From Ostrinia nubilalis (Eukaryota > Arthropoda > Insecta > Lepidoptera > Crambidae), in assembly GCF_963855985.1 (NCBI RefSeq), contig NC_087100.1, positions 1,337,001 through 1,401,000 of the forward strand: a DNA stretch of 64,000 nt, written 5' to 3'. The notes under the pieces were generated by a model. It was not told the origin of the DNA. It saw only the letters and a list, made by a program, of their open reading frames with translations, and searched no databases. Positions 32,112 to 42,893 of the stretch are shown piece after piece. The stretch's first letter is position 1; every line of letters starts with the position of its first letter. The translations under genes were made by a program, and so were the position numbers.

Positions 32112-33998
32112 GAACACATAAGATGTCAAAGTTTTTTAGCTAGATGTTCTGTCGTCTGCACTATTAGCCTTGGCGCAGACCACCGATATTTCATATTATA
32201 TGATTTAGTCGACAAAATAGATGGATGGGCTTCCCAACTGCCTTCCAACTTAACGTAGGTTTTATTTTGGAGGTTTTTAGAGAAGTGCCGCAACTGTTGC
32301 GAAAATATCGGTAGTTTGAGTATCGATAATTGATCTAAAACTATCATGGAAGTAGCATTCATGATAGTAAGTTTGTCTAGAGGGACAACAAATTAACATT
32401 TGTGACAGATTCAATTTCGCGATCGTATAGATCTACAAGTATGTTACTATGCAATACTATATCAAGGACCTATTAATTCTTAAACCACCGTTATACAGCC
32501 CACACGCGTAGTAATAGTAGGTAGAAATATAAAAATAAAACTTTTTAATATTAAATTAACATGACTTCAAAGGTATTATTAAATCAAATTTCACTTTTTA
32601 TTAGTTTAAACAAGAACACGATCCAAAGATTTATTTCTAAGCATAGATCGTTTTACAACTTCCTGACTAATATATTTGTCTAATGGTTGCTATCGGTACA
32701 TTTGGTCATTAAATCAACTAGAATAATTTAATTAAGAACGGCAGATATTAAACGGCTATATTTATGATCGCATATTGCTGATATTGAAAAAAGCTTAATT
32801 TATTAAAATATTGACTTTATCTCTTAACATATCAACTACCCGTTTTGAGACGGATTTCACACGACTTATTTTTATTGAAGTTTAAATTAAATTAAATGTT
32901 AATATAGATCTTATGTTAATTTGTACTCTGCATCAGTTTATACACGTTTTGTAAAGCTTCTGGCATAATTATAAGTAGTCGCATTTTTTCATACAAATTG
33001 ACAATCAAGCTCATCATACCCTAGCTGTGCATCAGAGGCCTTTAAATGTTCTTGATATAGGAATATTATAAAGAGGTAAAGTTTGAAAGAAAGTAAGCTC
33101 TAGAACAACCGACTTAAGAAGTATTTTAATAAATAGAAAGCTACATTATCATTTTGAGTTACATACTAACATACCCGCGGGCAAAAGCTAGTAGATAGAG
33201 TCACAGATATTTATCTGTCACAACGCTATCTTAGATAGTTAATTGCCTGTGACTATCTGCCAGATATGAAAGTCATAGTTTACCTTACAGATAACCCGCA
33301 TGTGAAGCCAAAGAGTGTAGCTTACTTGATAGAAAGTTCTATTACGATTAGGCAATAGCCATTGATGAAACTAGTCCTGAAAATTACGAGTACAATTTGG
33401 TGTTCAACGATCAAATAGAAATCTGCTCTTGCTTCCCATTTTGGTTAACAGAGAACATTCAAAGCTTAAATTAACCTAGATGTCAGATACGGAATCATAT
33501 CTCTCCGATAATCACCGTGGATCCGATAGGCATGTCAGACATCTATAGCAAAACCTAAAATCTGACAACAGCGTTGTTACAGCCCACACAATATAATCTA
33601 CGCGCTTTAATTAAATATTGCGAACTTTGAAACTGAATTTTAACTCCATCATCACAAGGATGCATATCGTTAAACACAGAGGACTTGTATACTTTAAATA
33701 GATATAGATCTATGTATTTTAATGAAGCTCATACGTAGTAGCAGCTTGTAACAACATAAACAGTTTATCACTTCAAATTAATATGGCTCGGGTTCGCGCG
33801 GTCATCGGAGAAAGTTGAATATTTGACCTGCGCTCGCGACTCTTGAAATATGTTCGAAACTGGATGCGCACGCGACTTATTTGCTTTTGTAACTTGCAGG
33901 TTTTTACTTATTCTGTTACGTTTTACTCTGCGAAACTGATAAAGAAATAATTTCTAATATTCAGAAAATAATAACTTGTCGTGTTTCTGTTTTCACAA
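32112..33998. other. Intronic non-coding stretch with a decayed repeat at about 33055-33195
   Basis: GAATATTATAAAGAGGTAAA at about 33060 and CCCGCGGGCAAAAGCTAGTA at about 33175 are the two ends of a short copy of the CTAG...CGCGGGC family. Nothing else was recognised. A CpG-richer patch lies at 33785-33885. Confidence 0.5.
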
Positions 33999-34124
33999 TT
34001 AGGGTTGAGTTGCACCACCTTATACTAACCGTAACTATAACCATAACCGGTGTTTTTTGTATGGAATCTAACAGACTTTTGACGATTGATATAAGTTAAA
34101 GTAAGAAGGTGTAACCCAGCCTAA
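33999..34124. mobile_element. MITE copy, GGTTGCACCA family
   Basis: TTAGGGTTGAGTTGCACCAC at the left is paired with GAAGGTGTAACCCAGCCTAA at the right. The interior has ATAACCGGTGTTTTTTGTAT. Third copy of this family in an 8-kb stretch. Confidence 0.8.
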
Positions 34125-37100
34125 ATTTGTAAGTACAGCCTGTAAACAAATGTTTTGTTTGTTATGTATTGAGTTTTTCTGGTCTAGATGATGACCATTG
34201 CCAACTTTGGTTTCAGAGTTTTTAGCTTATGGGAGTAGTAGTAAAAAGTACATGAAAAATTAAAAAAATATTTTATTTTTATAATAGTGTGGAGTCCAAC
34301 GTTATTTTGTGAAAATATGTAATGTAATGATATTTTGGTAATACACGATTTTATTATTATTATTTATTTGCATATCGTTGTAAGGCACGCTGTAGGCTTA
34401 AATGGTAATGGTAAGTCATTGGGATTAAAATCGAAAAAGGTAGAGATACTTTCTTGTTTAGCCGGCGAACCAAATTATGTGTCATCCTGCGTAAAATATA
34501 CGCATTTATGGCATTTCCCTTAAAGCATACAATAAAATAAAATGGTAATTTATGTAGATGAGTGTCCTCAACATACGGAACCCAAGACACTCGCCCCAGC
34601 AAATCGTCAAGCCAGCTCCAAATCCGACACAACCATCGTTAACGGGCAACACTTTCTTTTCTATTGTCGCCGCGTCTATCGGACACGCGTCACTATGTCG
34701 ATCATCGATTCTGAATCGGCCGTGATTATATCGAATACGAATATCGAATAGTGACGTTAACGGTAGTGGTTTGTGATTCCCGAACGCTGATTGGGCCTAT
34801 TGTTGTTGCAAATAAAGTGCTCATTAAAAACTTCACAAGGTTCTTGAACGGTGTGTGAAAATCGATTATTTTTTTGACGCCATTTCTGTTTTTGCGACAG
34901 TATCGACTATTGTGCTTGGAGTGTCGTTGATCTAAAAGAAAGTTGATGTTATTATAATAAATAAAAACAGTCATTTATGGTCAGGATCAGTCACCTCATT
35001 CGGTATCGTATCGGTCGTCATCGTCATAACGTATTGATATTGAATGTAAAGTTTAACAGAAAGATATTATTAGGCAAAAGGCAATAATTATTTATTTCAG
35101 AGAATAATGCCAATTTTTTATGTAGTATTACTTTGGTGCCTTCCTTCATTCATTTAATAAATCGATGTCACAATCTAAGCGTAGTAAACCCATAATTATG
35201 ATCTCCCAAATGAAAAAAACAACTCTTTTACACTTAAGATCATCAGATACTTATTAATTGACGTATGTTTGTGAAATTGATATAACCGTTAGGTATGATT
35301 TAATTTTAAAATTCCGAAAATCGAAGAAAAAGCACGCAAGATGCAGCCCAGATTGTATTTCATTCCGACAACACCGAAAAAAAATTCCACAAAATTACAA
35401 AATTGTAACCTAAACATGTTCTGGGTGCGCATGCGCATAAAGTAACTTATCTTCTGTGATCTTTGATAATGAATATTTTAACTCGTGCATTTTTTACTTG
35501 GGCCCAGAAGAAGATGTATCGACGCCTCATTTTTATTCGGCCATTAATATTCAATGAACTGTTTAATTTATTCCAAATAATACTAAAGTGTTACGTTTTT
35601 GGGTCGGTGGTACCGCTCGGTTCGACGAAAAGATTCTGAATTATTATGGACAGTGCAATTGTATCAAATTGTATGCGATCACGATTCATATGTTGCGGTA
35701 AATGGAGCAAATGTCACAGGTGGTAGCTAAAATGTTTTACCACAATCACTACGTTTTGAATTAGAACTAGAGCGACTTGAAGATACTTCTATAGTATTTG
35801 ACTTTAATAATACCTTCGGATGGGACGTATTTCTGATACCTATGTGGGCTTATGAAGTCTGATATAAGTGCTTTGTATTCAGTTCAAATCCGACGATATG
35901 ATAGAAGAAGAAGCTTATTTTTAGGTAGGTTCTAATCACCTATTTACTTATAGCCACTTATTTCGAGGGATAATGATTTTATACTCAGCAACGTCTTTTA
36001 TATCGCAGAGTCAATAAAAATAGGCATATTTTTTCTAAACAGTCAAAACCAAAACTTTGACCGCAACACAGTATTTTCCCCGCACTGACGGTGGCCCGGT
36101 GTTATCACTCAATACTCGCTTACGATTCATCGGAATCGATTAAAACGCCCCCAAAGTAATAAAATCGATTACTTTCACAATAATTTACGGCGATTTGGGC
36201 TTCGACACGGCGATCCTGTTTGGAATACACCAATAATTAATAGTTTAATGATTTCGTGCTTTTAAATTAATGACAAGCTATGGCCGGTTGGGGGACCACC
36301 AGACTGCAGGGTCCTGATGGCTGTTGAAAATCACGAAGTTTATCGCCTTTAGGTTGACTGTAAAATAAATATCATACTTAGGTCGTTTTACTTATTACCG
36401 GAGTTGATCTTATAACCTGTCTGGTTTTAGATTATATTACAGTTACACGATTCAATAAAAGACTGACTAGTAAAGAAATGAACAATGCACTTTTTAAATC
36501 GATCATTATAACTCGTACGAAGCTTATTATTGCTATTTCTATAATTTTCCAAGATGCCAGGATTTTCTTGAAAACTGTATTCTACTTTATAAAATTAAAG
36601 TTATGTAAAAACCAAAATAAGCTCAGACTTCTCTCAAAACTTAAGTGGGTTGAATGAATACGAGTATAAAATATAACGTATATTTTAAAACGCAAGCGTT
36701 AAATTAAGGAATGCAGCGTAAAAAGTCAAAATGAGCGTAAATTAATAAACAATTACCAATTGTCAGACTAACAAATTGACGGAACATTGAAACAGTCTCT
36801 AACTACTAACCATAGAGCGTAATAAATTAAAATAATTAGTACTTAAGCTGTCGGTAGTAAATCACCGTTTTTATGTCACTATAAATTTAATAAGGCCCCA
36901 AATGTCAGTTGGGACACCGTCAAAAATATTGTAACGTACGCTAATGTACAACTTGACCTATGGCACGTGCAAAAAAGCCTATTAACATTCCGTGCGCGTG
37001 CGCACCCAATTCGCGGTTAACTTAGTGCGCTAGTGTTGGTAATGCGAATTGCAGAAAAGCGCAAGTGAAGGTTAGCCTTAGTAGTGTAGGCGTAAAAATT

Positions 37101-37210
37101 ATATTGCGGTTTTGTGAGAATCTTAATTTTATGAGTAACCCTTTTTAGAGAAAGTTTTTTCACGTATGTGGATCATCATAGTACCATCATCATGATTGTA
37201 GTACCCACTG
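34125..37210. other. Intronic non-coding stretch
   Basis: No exon, RNA gene or full element recognised. A perfect TGCGCATGCGCA palindrome (NRF1/Ewg-type site) lies at 35426-35437 and a related GTGCGCGTGCGCAC at 36992-37005. The rest is AT-rich with scattered homopolymer runs. Confidence 0.5.
35426..35437. promoter_or_regulatory. Perfect TGCGCATGCGCA palindrome (NRF1/Ewg-type motif)
   Basis: This 12-mer matches the YGCGCAYGCGCR consensus of NRF1 and its insect relative Ewg, which usually acts at promoters. No promoter features were seen around it, so it may be chance. Confidence 0.25.
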
Positions 37211-37320
37211 CAAGCCACAAATGTAATTATGCCGTGTGTGAGTCCCTGGTGACCTGTACAGGCTCTTTCAGAACCTACTTCAGGCACCAGTCTTCACAAT
37301 TCGGGTATATGCCAGGCCAA
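37211..37320 (+). repeat. Solo 3'-tail fragment of a LINE related to that at 21031-24897
   Basis: GTGTGTGAGTCCCTGGTGAC, CTGTACAGG, and GGCACCAGTCTTCAC reproduce, on the + strand, the hairpin region at 21125-21190 of the minus-strand LINE. The hairpin stem CTGGTGACCTG/CAGGCACCAG is preserved. Nothing coding remains. Confidence 0.6.
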
Positions 37321-37385
37321 CGCACCGATTAGCACAGTATTGATACGAATCGTACCTACTTGCATATATACAAAATAATGTATCA

Positions 37386-38277
37386 CGATGGCTCCTACGT
37401 ATAAGGGCGAAACTGCCGCTTACGCCTTTTTCCAATTATTTAAGCAATGATTTCACTTTGCTCTAATCTATAACATCAGTAAGAAAAAAAAAATTTTTTT
37501 CCATTAGATACAAAATAAAATTTTAGGCAAATAGGCGTATGTGCAAAACTACGCCACGTATAAAGCCCAATCATACGATTCGTCAATCTATACGAGTAGT
37601 TGCTTACATAAACATATATTTTTTATAATCCAAATCTTAAATAAAGCCATGAAAATATTTAGCAAATTGTTTTATTTATAAATTATGACACATTATAATA
37701 ATATAGTTATTTAATTTTTAGCGTTAAGAGTCGCATCTCAAACTAATTTGAAAATTATAAATAACTTGAAAAAATCAATCATTCAAGTTATTTATATTTT
37801 TTAAAAATATGACACATTATGTTAAAAGACCTAACTAAATCTCGAGCACAGTATATGGGCGTATTTGCGTTAAAACGTAAAACGGTACATTAAACGACTT
37901 TTTCTAACTGATTTATTATTGATATAGCACATGATAACAATTAAAATAATTACATGCATAAATAAAGAGAGTAATCGCTTAAAATATTATATTTACGTTG
38001 TCATTTAAGTCTCTTTACGTTGAACAATATACATGAAATTATAGAAATATGCCGACGTAAAAGGGCAATGCGTAAAATCTCAAAATATATAAGAAAAATA
38101 TAAAAATTGATAACAGCAGTAGCAAAAGCATTACATGTTAAGGCTAAATGTGAAATTTCATTAAATTCGTTTTAGTAGGTCAGAAGATATGACCCAAAAA
38201 TATGGTTCTGGCCACTAAAATGGCTCTCCTGTAAAATTTACTTTTTTCACTTACGCCAGTATACGTAGGAGCCATCG
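37386..38277. mobile_element. DNA-transposon-like element, 892 bp, 18-bp perfect TIRs
   Basis: CGATGGCTCCTACGTATA at 37386-37403 is exactly inverted at 38260-38277, and weaker matching continues inward (GGGCGAAACTG against TGGCGTAAGTG). The interior is AT-rich with repeated ACGTAA/CGTAAAA words and no credible transposase. No target duplication is clear, so the superfamily is not assigned. Confidence 0.65.
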
Positions 38278-38397
38278 ACACAGAATGTTAAATTATTGCA
38301 TCTTTCCTTATGTGCTGTCGTGTGTACCTAATATCTGTCAAATATTGTCTCAATACCTGCAATTTTGAAGAAAATAATTATGTTTCTATTATTATTT

Positions 38398-38640
38398 TAT
38401 TATCATCATCATCAGTTCACTTAATCCCCACTGCAGAAGCATTGGCTCTCTCTAATTTACCAGATGCAATAGAGATTGGGCTTATACTCCCCTTATTGAC
38501 TAAAGGAATTGGGGAGGCATCTTTATTGTGCTAGCGTCTAACTCGTTGATGTCTTTCCTTCGCTGGGAAAGTCATCACATCATCATTTCAGCCACAGGAC
38601 GTCCACTGCTGAACATAGGCCTCCCCCAAAGTCATCACAT
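38398..38640. repeat. Common lepidopteran dispersed repeat remnant
   Basis: It contains CATCATTTCAGCCACAGGAC, GTCCACTGCTGAACATAGGC and CTCCCCCAA, words widely seen in lepidopteran repeats. It also contains a CACTTAATCCCCACTGCAGA segment. A weaker relative is at 15958-16025. Short frames here are not genes. Confidence 0.5.
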
Positions 38641-38774
38641 ACTTTAGCTTTATCTGAGCATTTAATAACTAATATTTACTAACACTATGATCTGTATGTG
38701 GTCGAAATAAATAAATTTATTATTATTATTATTATAATAACGATCTGGTATGATTCATAAACATAGATAAATAA

Positions 38775-38820
38775 TCATAAAATTATGAAATCTTAAATCA
38801 TAAAATTATGAAATCTTAGT
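38775..38820. repeat. Short tandem duplication
   Basis: AATCATAAAATTATGAAATC is repeated twice in direct succession within a low-complexity AT-rich stretch. Confidence 0.8.
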
Positions 38821-39225
38821 TATTACTTTTCTCGAAGTCGTAATTATGTAAATATGTATAATTTTGTTTGGTTACATTTTTAGTAACTCTAATAGTTTAA
38901 GTTTCAAGACAAATCACGTGTCATGATTACTTCAAGTACCAAAAGAACTCAGCGCAAAATCGGTCCACTTTCCAGCACTATACGTAATATCCCGCAAGCA
39001 AGCTGGCATACCGAACGCATTGTGCGATACAAATGGTTGAATTTATAGTTGAAACGCAGCGGGCGACGGTATTGCCACTTGTCGCGCCCGCGGCTTCAGA
39101 CCACCTCGTATACTGAGATGTATTGATGGTTGTTCACGGAGTGGATTCTCACGGGGATTATTTCGAACTGTAATATACAGGGTGAGAACGATAAGTTTAT
39201 TATGAAACCTATTATTGGTACGAAT

Positions 39226-39302
39226 ACCGCTTCTGTGCTCTAGTGGTAAGATCACCTGCTTCAGATGCAGAGGTCTCGGGTTCGATTCCCAGTGGGGGCA
39301 GA
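39226..39302 (+). repeat. tRNA-like head of the SINE (RNA polymerase III A and B boxes)
   Basis: A-box-like TGTGCTCTAGTGGTAAGATC and a perfect B box GGTTCGATTCC are spaced as in a tRNA. An anticodon-like stem, CCTGC TTCAGAT GCAG, lies between them. The missing CCA-compatible acceptor pairing and the attached SINE body rule out an ordinary tRNA gene. Confidence 0.75.
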
Positions 39303-39555
39303 TTTTTCTATTCGGTTTGGTTGGTGGTAGGGCTTGTTCTAAGTCCGCCTGGCTAGCTACCACCATCTTACCTAAGTATGTCGCCATAACAACAATGCTA
39401 ACAGCATTATTGTGTTCCGGCAGTTAGAGGTAAGATAGCCAGTTCCTTCGTGGTTGAGGATTCCGGATGAAGCTCGCTTCCACCTTCGGCCTGATCGTCA
39501 CTTACCATCAGGTGAGATACAGGCCAAGAGCTTCCTCGTTGTGGATAAAAAAAAA

Positions 39556-39848
39556 TACTGAAGTTCTTTGGTCACGTCTCTAGAAATGAGAACTCGATGG
39601 AGAGACTGGTAGTTCAGGGCCAGGTTGAAGGCAAGAGAGCATGCGGTCGATCGCCAACCCGCTGGATAGACGCCATCACAAAGGCCACTGAGTCCACCAT
39701 GGTCCAGTGTACTCGTGACGCCTCTAACCGTTAGAAATGGAAGCACATCGCCAGGAGAGCTACCCTCGAAGATGAAATTACCCCACCATGTACCTCGTCA
39801 GCGCAACCACGACCACTCTAAGAAGAGTGCCCGACTAAGAAGAAGAAG
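39556..39848 (+). pseudogene. C-terminal LINE ORF2 remnant (RTE/craniofacial-like C-terminus)
   Basis: From 39558 the frame reads LKFFGHVSRNENSMERLVV, QGQVEGKRACGRSPTRWIDA and so on. The F-G-H-[VI]-x-R, GQVEGKR and GRSPTRW motifs are typical of the conserved C-terminal tail of RTE-type and other lepidopteran LINE polyproteins. An internal TAG (39732-39734) interrupts it; the natural end is TAA at 39819-39821, followed by 27 bp of 3' UTR and the AAG tail. RT and endonuclease are absent. Non-functional. Confidence 0.75.
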
Positions 39849-39965
39849 ATTATTGGTACCGTTTGAAAGAGCTCGCGGAGCACTTTCAGGATCAGTAATC
39901 AGTTTTTCGATATCTTGTATAGTTTAGAAATAATCGAGTGAGATCACTTGTCGTTTCCACCCTGT

Positions 39966-40737
39966 AGAGTGGTGGTCTGGATGTGGTACCTGGTGGTGCT
40001 CCTTGAAAAATTTTTGGAATTACATAGTTTGGAGTTGCATATTGTACTTACGCTGAGATTATATCAATGTAAACATTGTGAAGTCTCTTATCCAGACTAA
40101 TTTACAAACAGTTATAAAAAAATTACTAAGTACCTAATAGTAGCTGAATTAAATTATAAACTAAATTCTACTTAATTTTAAATTCCACTTTGATTCCTTT
40201 TTTCCTTCTAAGATCGTAAGTGAATAAGTAGGTACTTTTACTGTTTTATTTATTCATTTTCTTAAATACAAATTATTCATAACTTCGGTCAAAATCTTTC
40301 AAGACACAAAACACTTTAATCCTCATTTACTTCACTTCCAACAAATTTATTTGATTCTTGAAACATCCTATTACAATTAGACTTGCTCTGAAAGTTTTAT
40401 GATTGCTAAACGAACGGCCGTGGGAATGTCCTGGCTCTTTAATTTAAGTTCTATTAGCGTGAAAACCTTTTACTACACATTCAGTGGTCTTTATGTTACC
40501 ATATATTCACGGTGATTTTGTATTAAAACCGCAGGCACCGCTCCTTATTATTACAGCCCGTAATAACATTCGCATGGTGGTAAAATAGAAATATAGAACA
40601 AGAGTTACACTTGTTAGAAATTGCTGTCAAATTTTAAATTATTCACTTAGAATGCATGAGTCTAAATTGAGTAAAATAAAAACGCAAAAAACGTGTTTTG
40701 TAGAATCTTATCCAAAAATTTGTCTATATAGTACGCA
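39966..40737. other. Intronic non-coding stretch
   Basis: Nothing recognised as gene or element. Confidence 0.5.
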
Positions 40738-41196
40738 GAATGAAAAGGTTCGTCACCTTAGTGTCGGTTTTCGCTTGCACTAGGTAGGTACTGTAAGAGT
40801 CAAACCTGCCAACATAACAGTGCAAGAAACAGTGCTGCTAACATTTAAATAAATATGACGTTTGCTAACGAATAAGGTTTTGCTTGTTTATTTTTCTATC
40901 CCATCAGTGCAATAATGCAATGATGACATTGACCAATTGACAATAGTTTTTTTTATTTAATAGAAATAATAATGGCAGGTTGAACCAACAAGAAGGTTTT
41001 AGTTTATCAATCATAATAATCTTCTTGACAAGATAAATCGTCAAACAACTTTGATCAATAATTTTGAACTTACTGACGAACAGTTAAAGATTATTTTCTC
41101 TAACTCGAGATTATTCTGTAACATAGTTTCAAAAGGTAATATGTGTTCGCGATTCGTTGAAGGAATCAATTTGAAAACTGACGAACCTTTTCATTC
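40738..41196. mobile_element. TIR element, 459 bp, 18-bp perfect inverted ends
   Basis: GAATGAAAAGGTTCGTCA at 40738-40755 is exactly inverted at 41179-41196. The interior is AT-rich and has a near-duplicate of AGATTATT/CTCTAACTCGAGATTATT at 41090-41115. A 64-codon frame (from 41051) crosses out of the element and has no recognisable domain. It lies only 10 bp from the next element. Confidence 0.65.
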
Positions 41197-41206
41197 CGTG
41201 ACTGTA

Positions 41207-41891
41207 CAGTCCTCTCAACTTAAGCTGAGAATTGCATTTGTGTGAGTGCACACCTATAGTGTAGAGTGGCAATCGGCTTGAAGCGCGGCGCGCGTCCCGC
41301 GCATGGTTTAAACCGGTTTATTTATAGCAAGCGGCCTGAAGCGCGGCGCGTCCGCCACGCACCGCTTCCTTGCCGCTCACATACTTCACTTCACCGCCGG
41401 TACTGGTAGCAGATACGTGTAATTTTATGTAATTGTGTTCCAAATATTAGTGAAATGGCTCCTACTGTAAGTGAATTTCCTGTACGAAATCCATTAAGCA
41501 GCCAAGTGAAAGAAATTTTATGCAAATTGAATACGTATTTTAAAGGTGTGAACGAAAAGTTTTTAGTCTGTTTTTATTTTGTAATTTTATAAAGTTTGTC
41601 TTTTTGTTGTATTTTGTAAGGCTGGCTGGACGCCCTCTCTATAAACGGTGCTCGCAGAATATCAGCGTCGAGGTACTTCGTGCCTTGGCATATGCTGAGC
41701 GAGGACCTGTTTTTATTTATTTATTTATTTAAAAGGATGTGTCAAGTGTCGTTACATCGGCCCAATTGGTAGCAAGTGTTTTATAGACTTCCTTTTAATA
41801 AAACATTAATTTTATTTGTATGTGTTTTACTAACGGTACTTTTGGCGATCACTCACACAAATGCAATTCTCAGCTTAAGTTGATAGGACTG
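41207..41891. mobile_element. Tc1/mariner-like non-autonomous element, 685 bp, 42-bp TIRs, TA flanks
   Basis: The ends CAGTCCTCTCAACTTAAGC and its inverse share a 42-bp TIR with one mismatch, down to GTGTGAGTG. TA is present on both outer sides (41205-41206 and 41892-41893), consistent with TA target duplication. Inside is a GC-rich segment with a direct repeat of CTGAAGCGCGGCGCG type (about 41277-41370). A short ORF with a possible splice donor follows, then a TTTATTTATTTATTTA run. No transposase catalytic region is present. Confidence 0.75.
41455..41592 (+). CDS. Small ORF (45 aa) inside the Tc1/mariner-like element, possible first exon of a lost gene
   Basis: The ORF starts GTGAAATGG and encodes MAPTVSEFPVRNPLSSQVKE followed by ILCKLNTYFKG. 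After that the sequence becomes hydrophobic and low in coding character. GGTGTGA at 41545 could be a 5' splice donor, so perhaps only the first 30 codons were ever coding. A CpG-rich upstream segment could be its promoter. No family is recognised. It may be the leftover first exon of an element-encoded protein or a chance ORF; there is no evidence that it is expressed. Confidence 0.25.
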   Translation: MAPTVSEFPVRNPLSSQVKEILCKLNTYFKGVNEKFLVCFYFVIL

Positions 41892-42607
41892 TACATACTG
41901 TAGATCAAAGTGGAACTAACTAACCCTTAACTTTGTACCTATGATGATGACGAATAAATAATCATTTTTATTTTCATCGTCTTTAGTAGTAAGTTAATTC
42001 TTTCATTAATTTATTTCAAAAATTAAGTTTCTTTCAGTAATTAAAGAAATATAGTCCTTGAGAATTTACAGATTCAAGAGGAAGGTTTATGTAAATTAGT
42101 GAAGTTAGTGAAGAAAGGAAGGTAAACATTTCATTTGCACAATTAGATTTCACTGATAAAAAACATGATTCCGCTATGGGAATAGGAATAATCCTTTAAC
42201 ATGTAAATTGCAACATCTCGCATGTGACACTAAAACCATTCTAATCCTGTATTACAAGCGTAAACATTTATGGTCTCCGGGACCCGTTTAGCAAGAAAAA
42301 CCTACAATGTTGCTGACAGACGGACAGACGTTGAACACACAGAGAAGGGTCAGCAATGACTGACAACTGTGACAAATTGTCAGTTATGTTCGACTTGAAA
42401 TTCGCTGGCAAGAGAATAGGTAATTTTGGCTGAACATCAATGCTTAGATTGGTATTAGGTATGCTATCTGGGAGGTACAGTCGAGAGGTGAAGCAGATAA
42501 AGATAAAAATAGATATGAATGGTGAAAGCCTTCATGAAGAAATGTTTCTTAAAGATTTAAATAAACGCGTAATGTGTGATATGCAACTATTGGTGAAGCC
42601 AATCAAA
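41892..42607. other. Intronic non-coding stretch
   Basis: No gene or element recognised apart from short A/T runs. A 123-codon frame starting at 42440 is produced partly by the repeat at 42608-42795 and has no domain. Confidence 0.5.
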
Positions 42608-42795
42608 CTTTATTTTATACTAGCTTTCCGCCCGCTGCCTTGCCCGGGGTTTTTTCGGAAATTATTCGATTTTTTTCTCGCCGTAAAAACCATCATTGGA
42701 CTTCAACGGATATTTAAAAAAAGGATTGGTAAAATTGGTCCAGGCGTTGTTGAGTTATGCTTTTACCAACAAATTTTGCGATTAATTTTTATATT
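42608..42795. repeat. Copy of the CTAG...CCCGC repeat family
   Basis: ACTAGCTTTCCGCCCGCTGC at the left end matches the outer end at 18127. The body (CCATCATTGGACTTCAACGG, AAAATTGGTCCAGGCGTTG) is typical of insect dispersed repeats in which a remnant reads through in one frame. Not a gene. Confidence 0.55.
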
Positions 42796-42831
42796 GCAGA
42801 TTATTAGGTAAAGCGTTGATAATCGTGGTTT

Positions 42832-42893
42832 GTTAGTAATTACATACGGTTAGTAATTACATACGGTTAGTAATTACATACGGTTAGTAATTA
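42832..42893. repeat. 17-bp tandem repeat, about 3.6 copies
   Basis: GTTAGTAATTACATACG is repeated perfectly three times and then partly a fourth time. It is recent, since the copies are identical. Confidence 0.95.

Larger units (their letters stand above)
39222..39848 (+). mobile_element. Chimeric retroposon: full tRNA-derived SINE joined to a LINE 3' end, one 11-bp TSD
   Basis: ATTATTGGTAC flanks the unit at 39211-39221 and 39849-39859. The first part is a SINE with tRNA-like head, body and A-rich 3' end (39547-39555). The second part, starting immediately after, is the 3' end of a LINE coding region and ends with an (AAG)n tail. No separate duplication surrounds the SINE, so both parts appear to have been inserted in one event, most simply by template switching during target-primed reverse transcription. 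Confidence 0.75.
39176..39965. mobile_element. MITE with ACAGGGTG ends, split by a chimeric retroposon
   Basis: TACAGGGTGAGAACGATAAG at 39176-39195 is inverted at 39945-39965 as CTTGTCGTTTCCACCCTGTA. Without the insertion at 39222-39859 the element would be about 150 bp and non-coding. Confidence 0.65.

Noticed and set aside
39226..39302. A possible functional tRNA gene
   Set aside because: A and B boxes are good, but the sequence continues into a SINE body with an A-rich tail and lies inside a retroposed unit with target duplication; acceptor pairing is poor.
39558..39568. CTGAAGTTCTTTGG read as a possible SFFGR continuation exon of the knirps-family gene
   Set aside because: Encodes LKFFGHVSR and belongs to a LINE C-terminal remnant.
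41051..41245. 64-codon frame
   Set aside because: Crosses the junction between two transposable elements and has no domain.
42831..42893. CRISPR-like repeat array
   Set aside because: Contiguous 17-bp tandem repeats without spacers in eukaryotic DNA.
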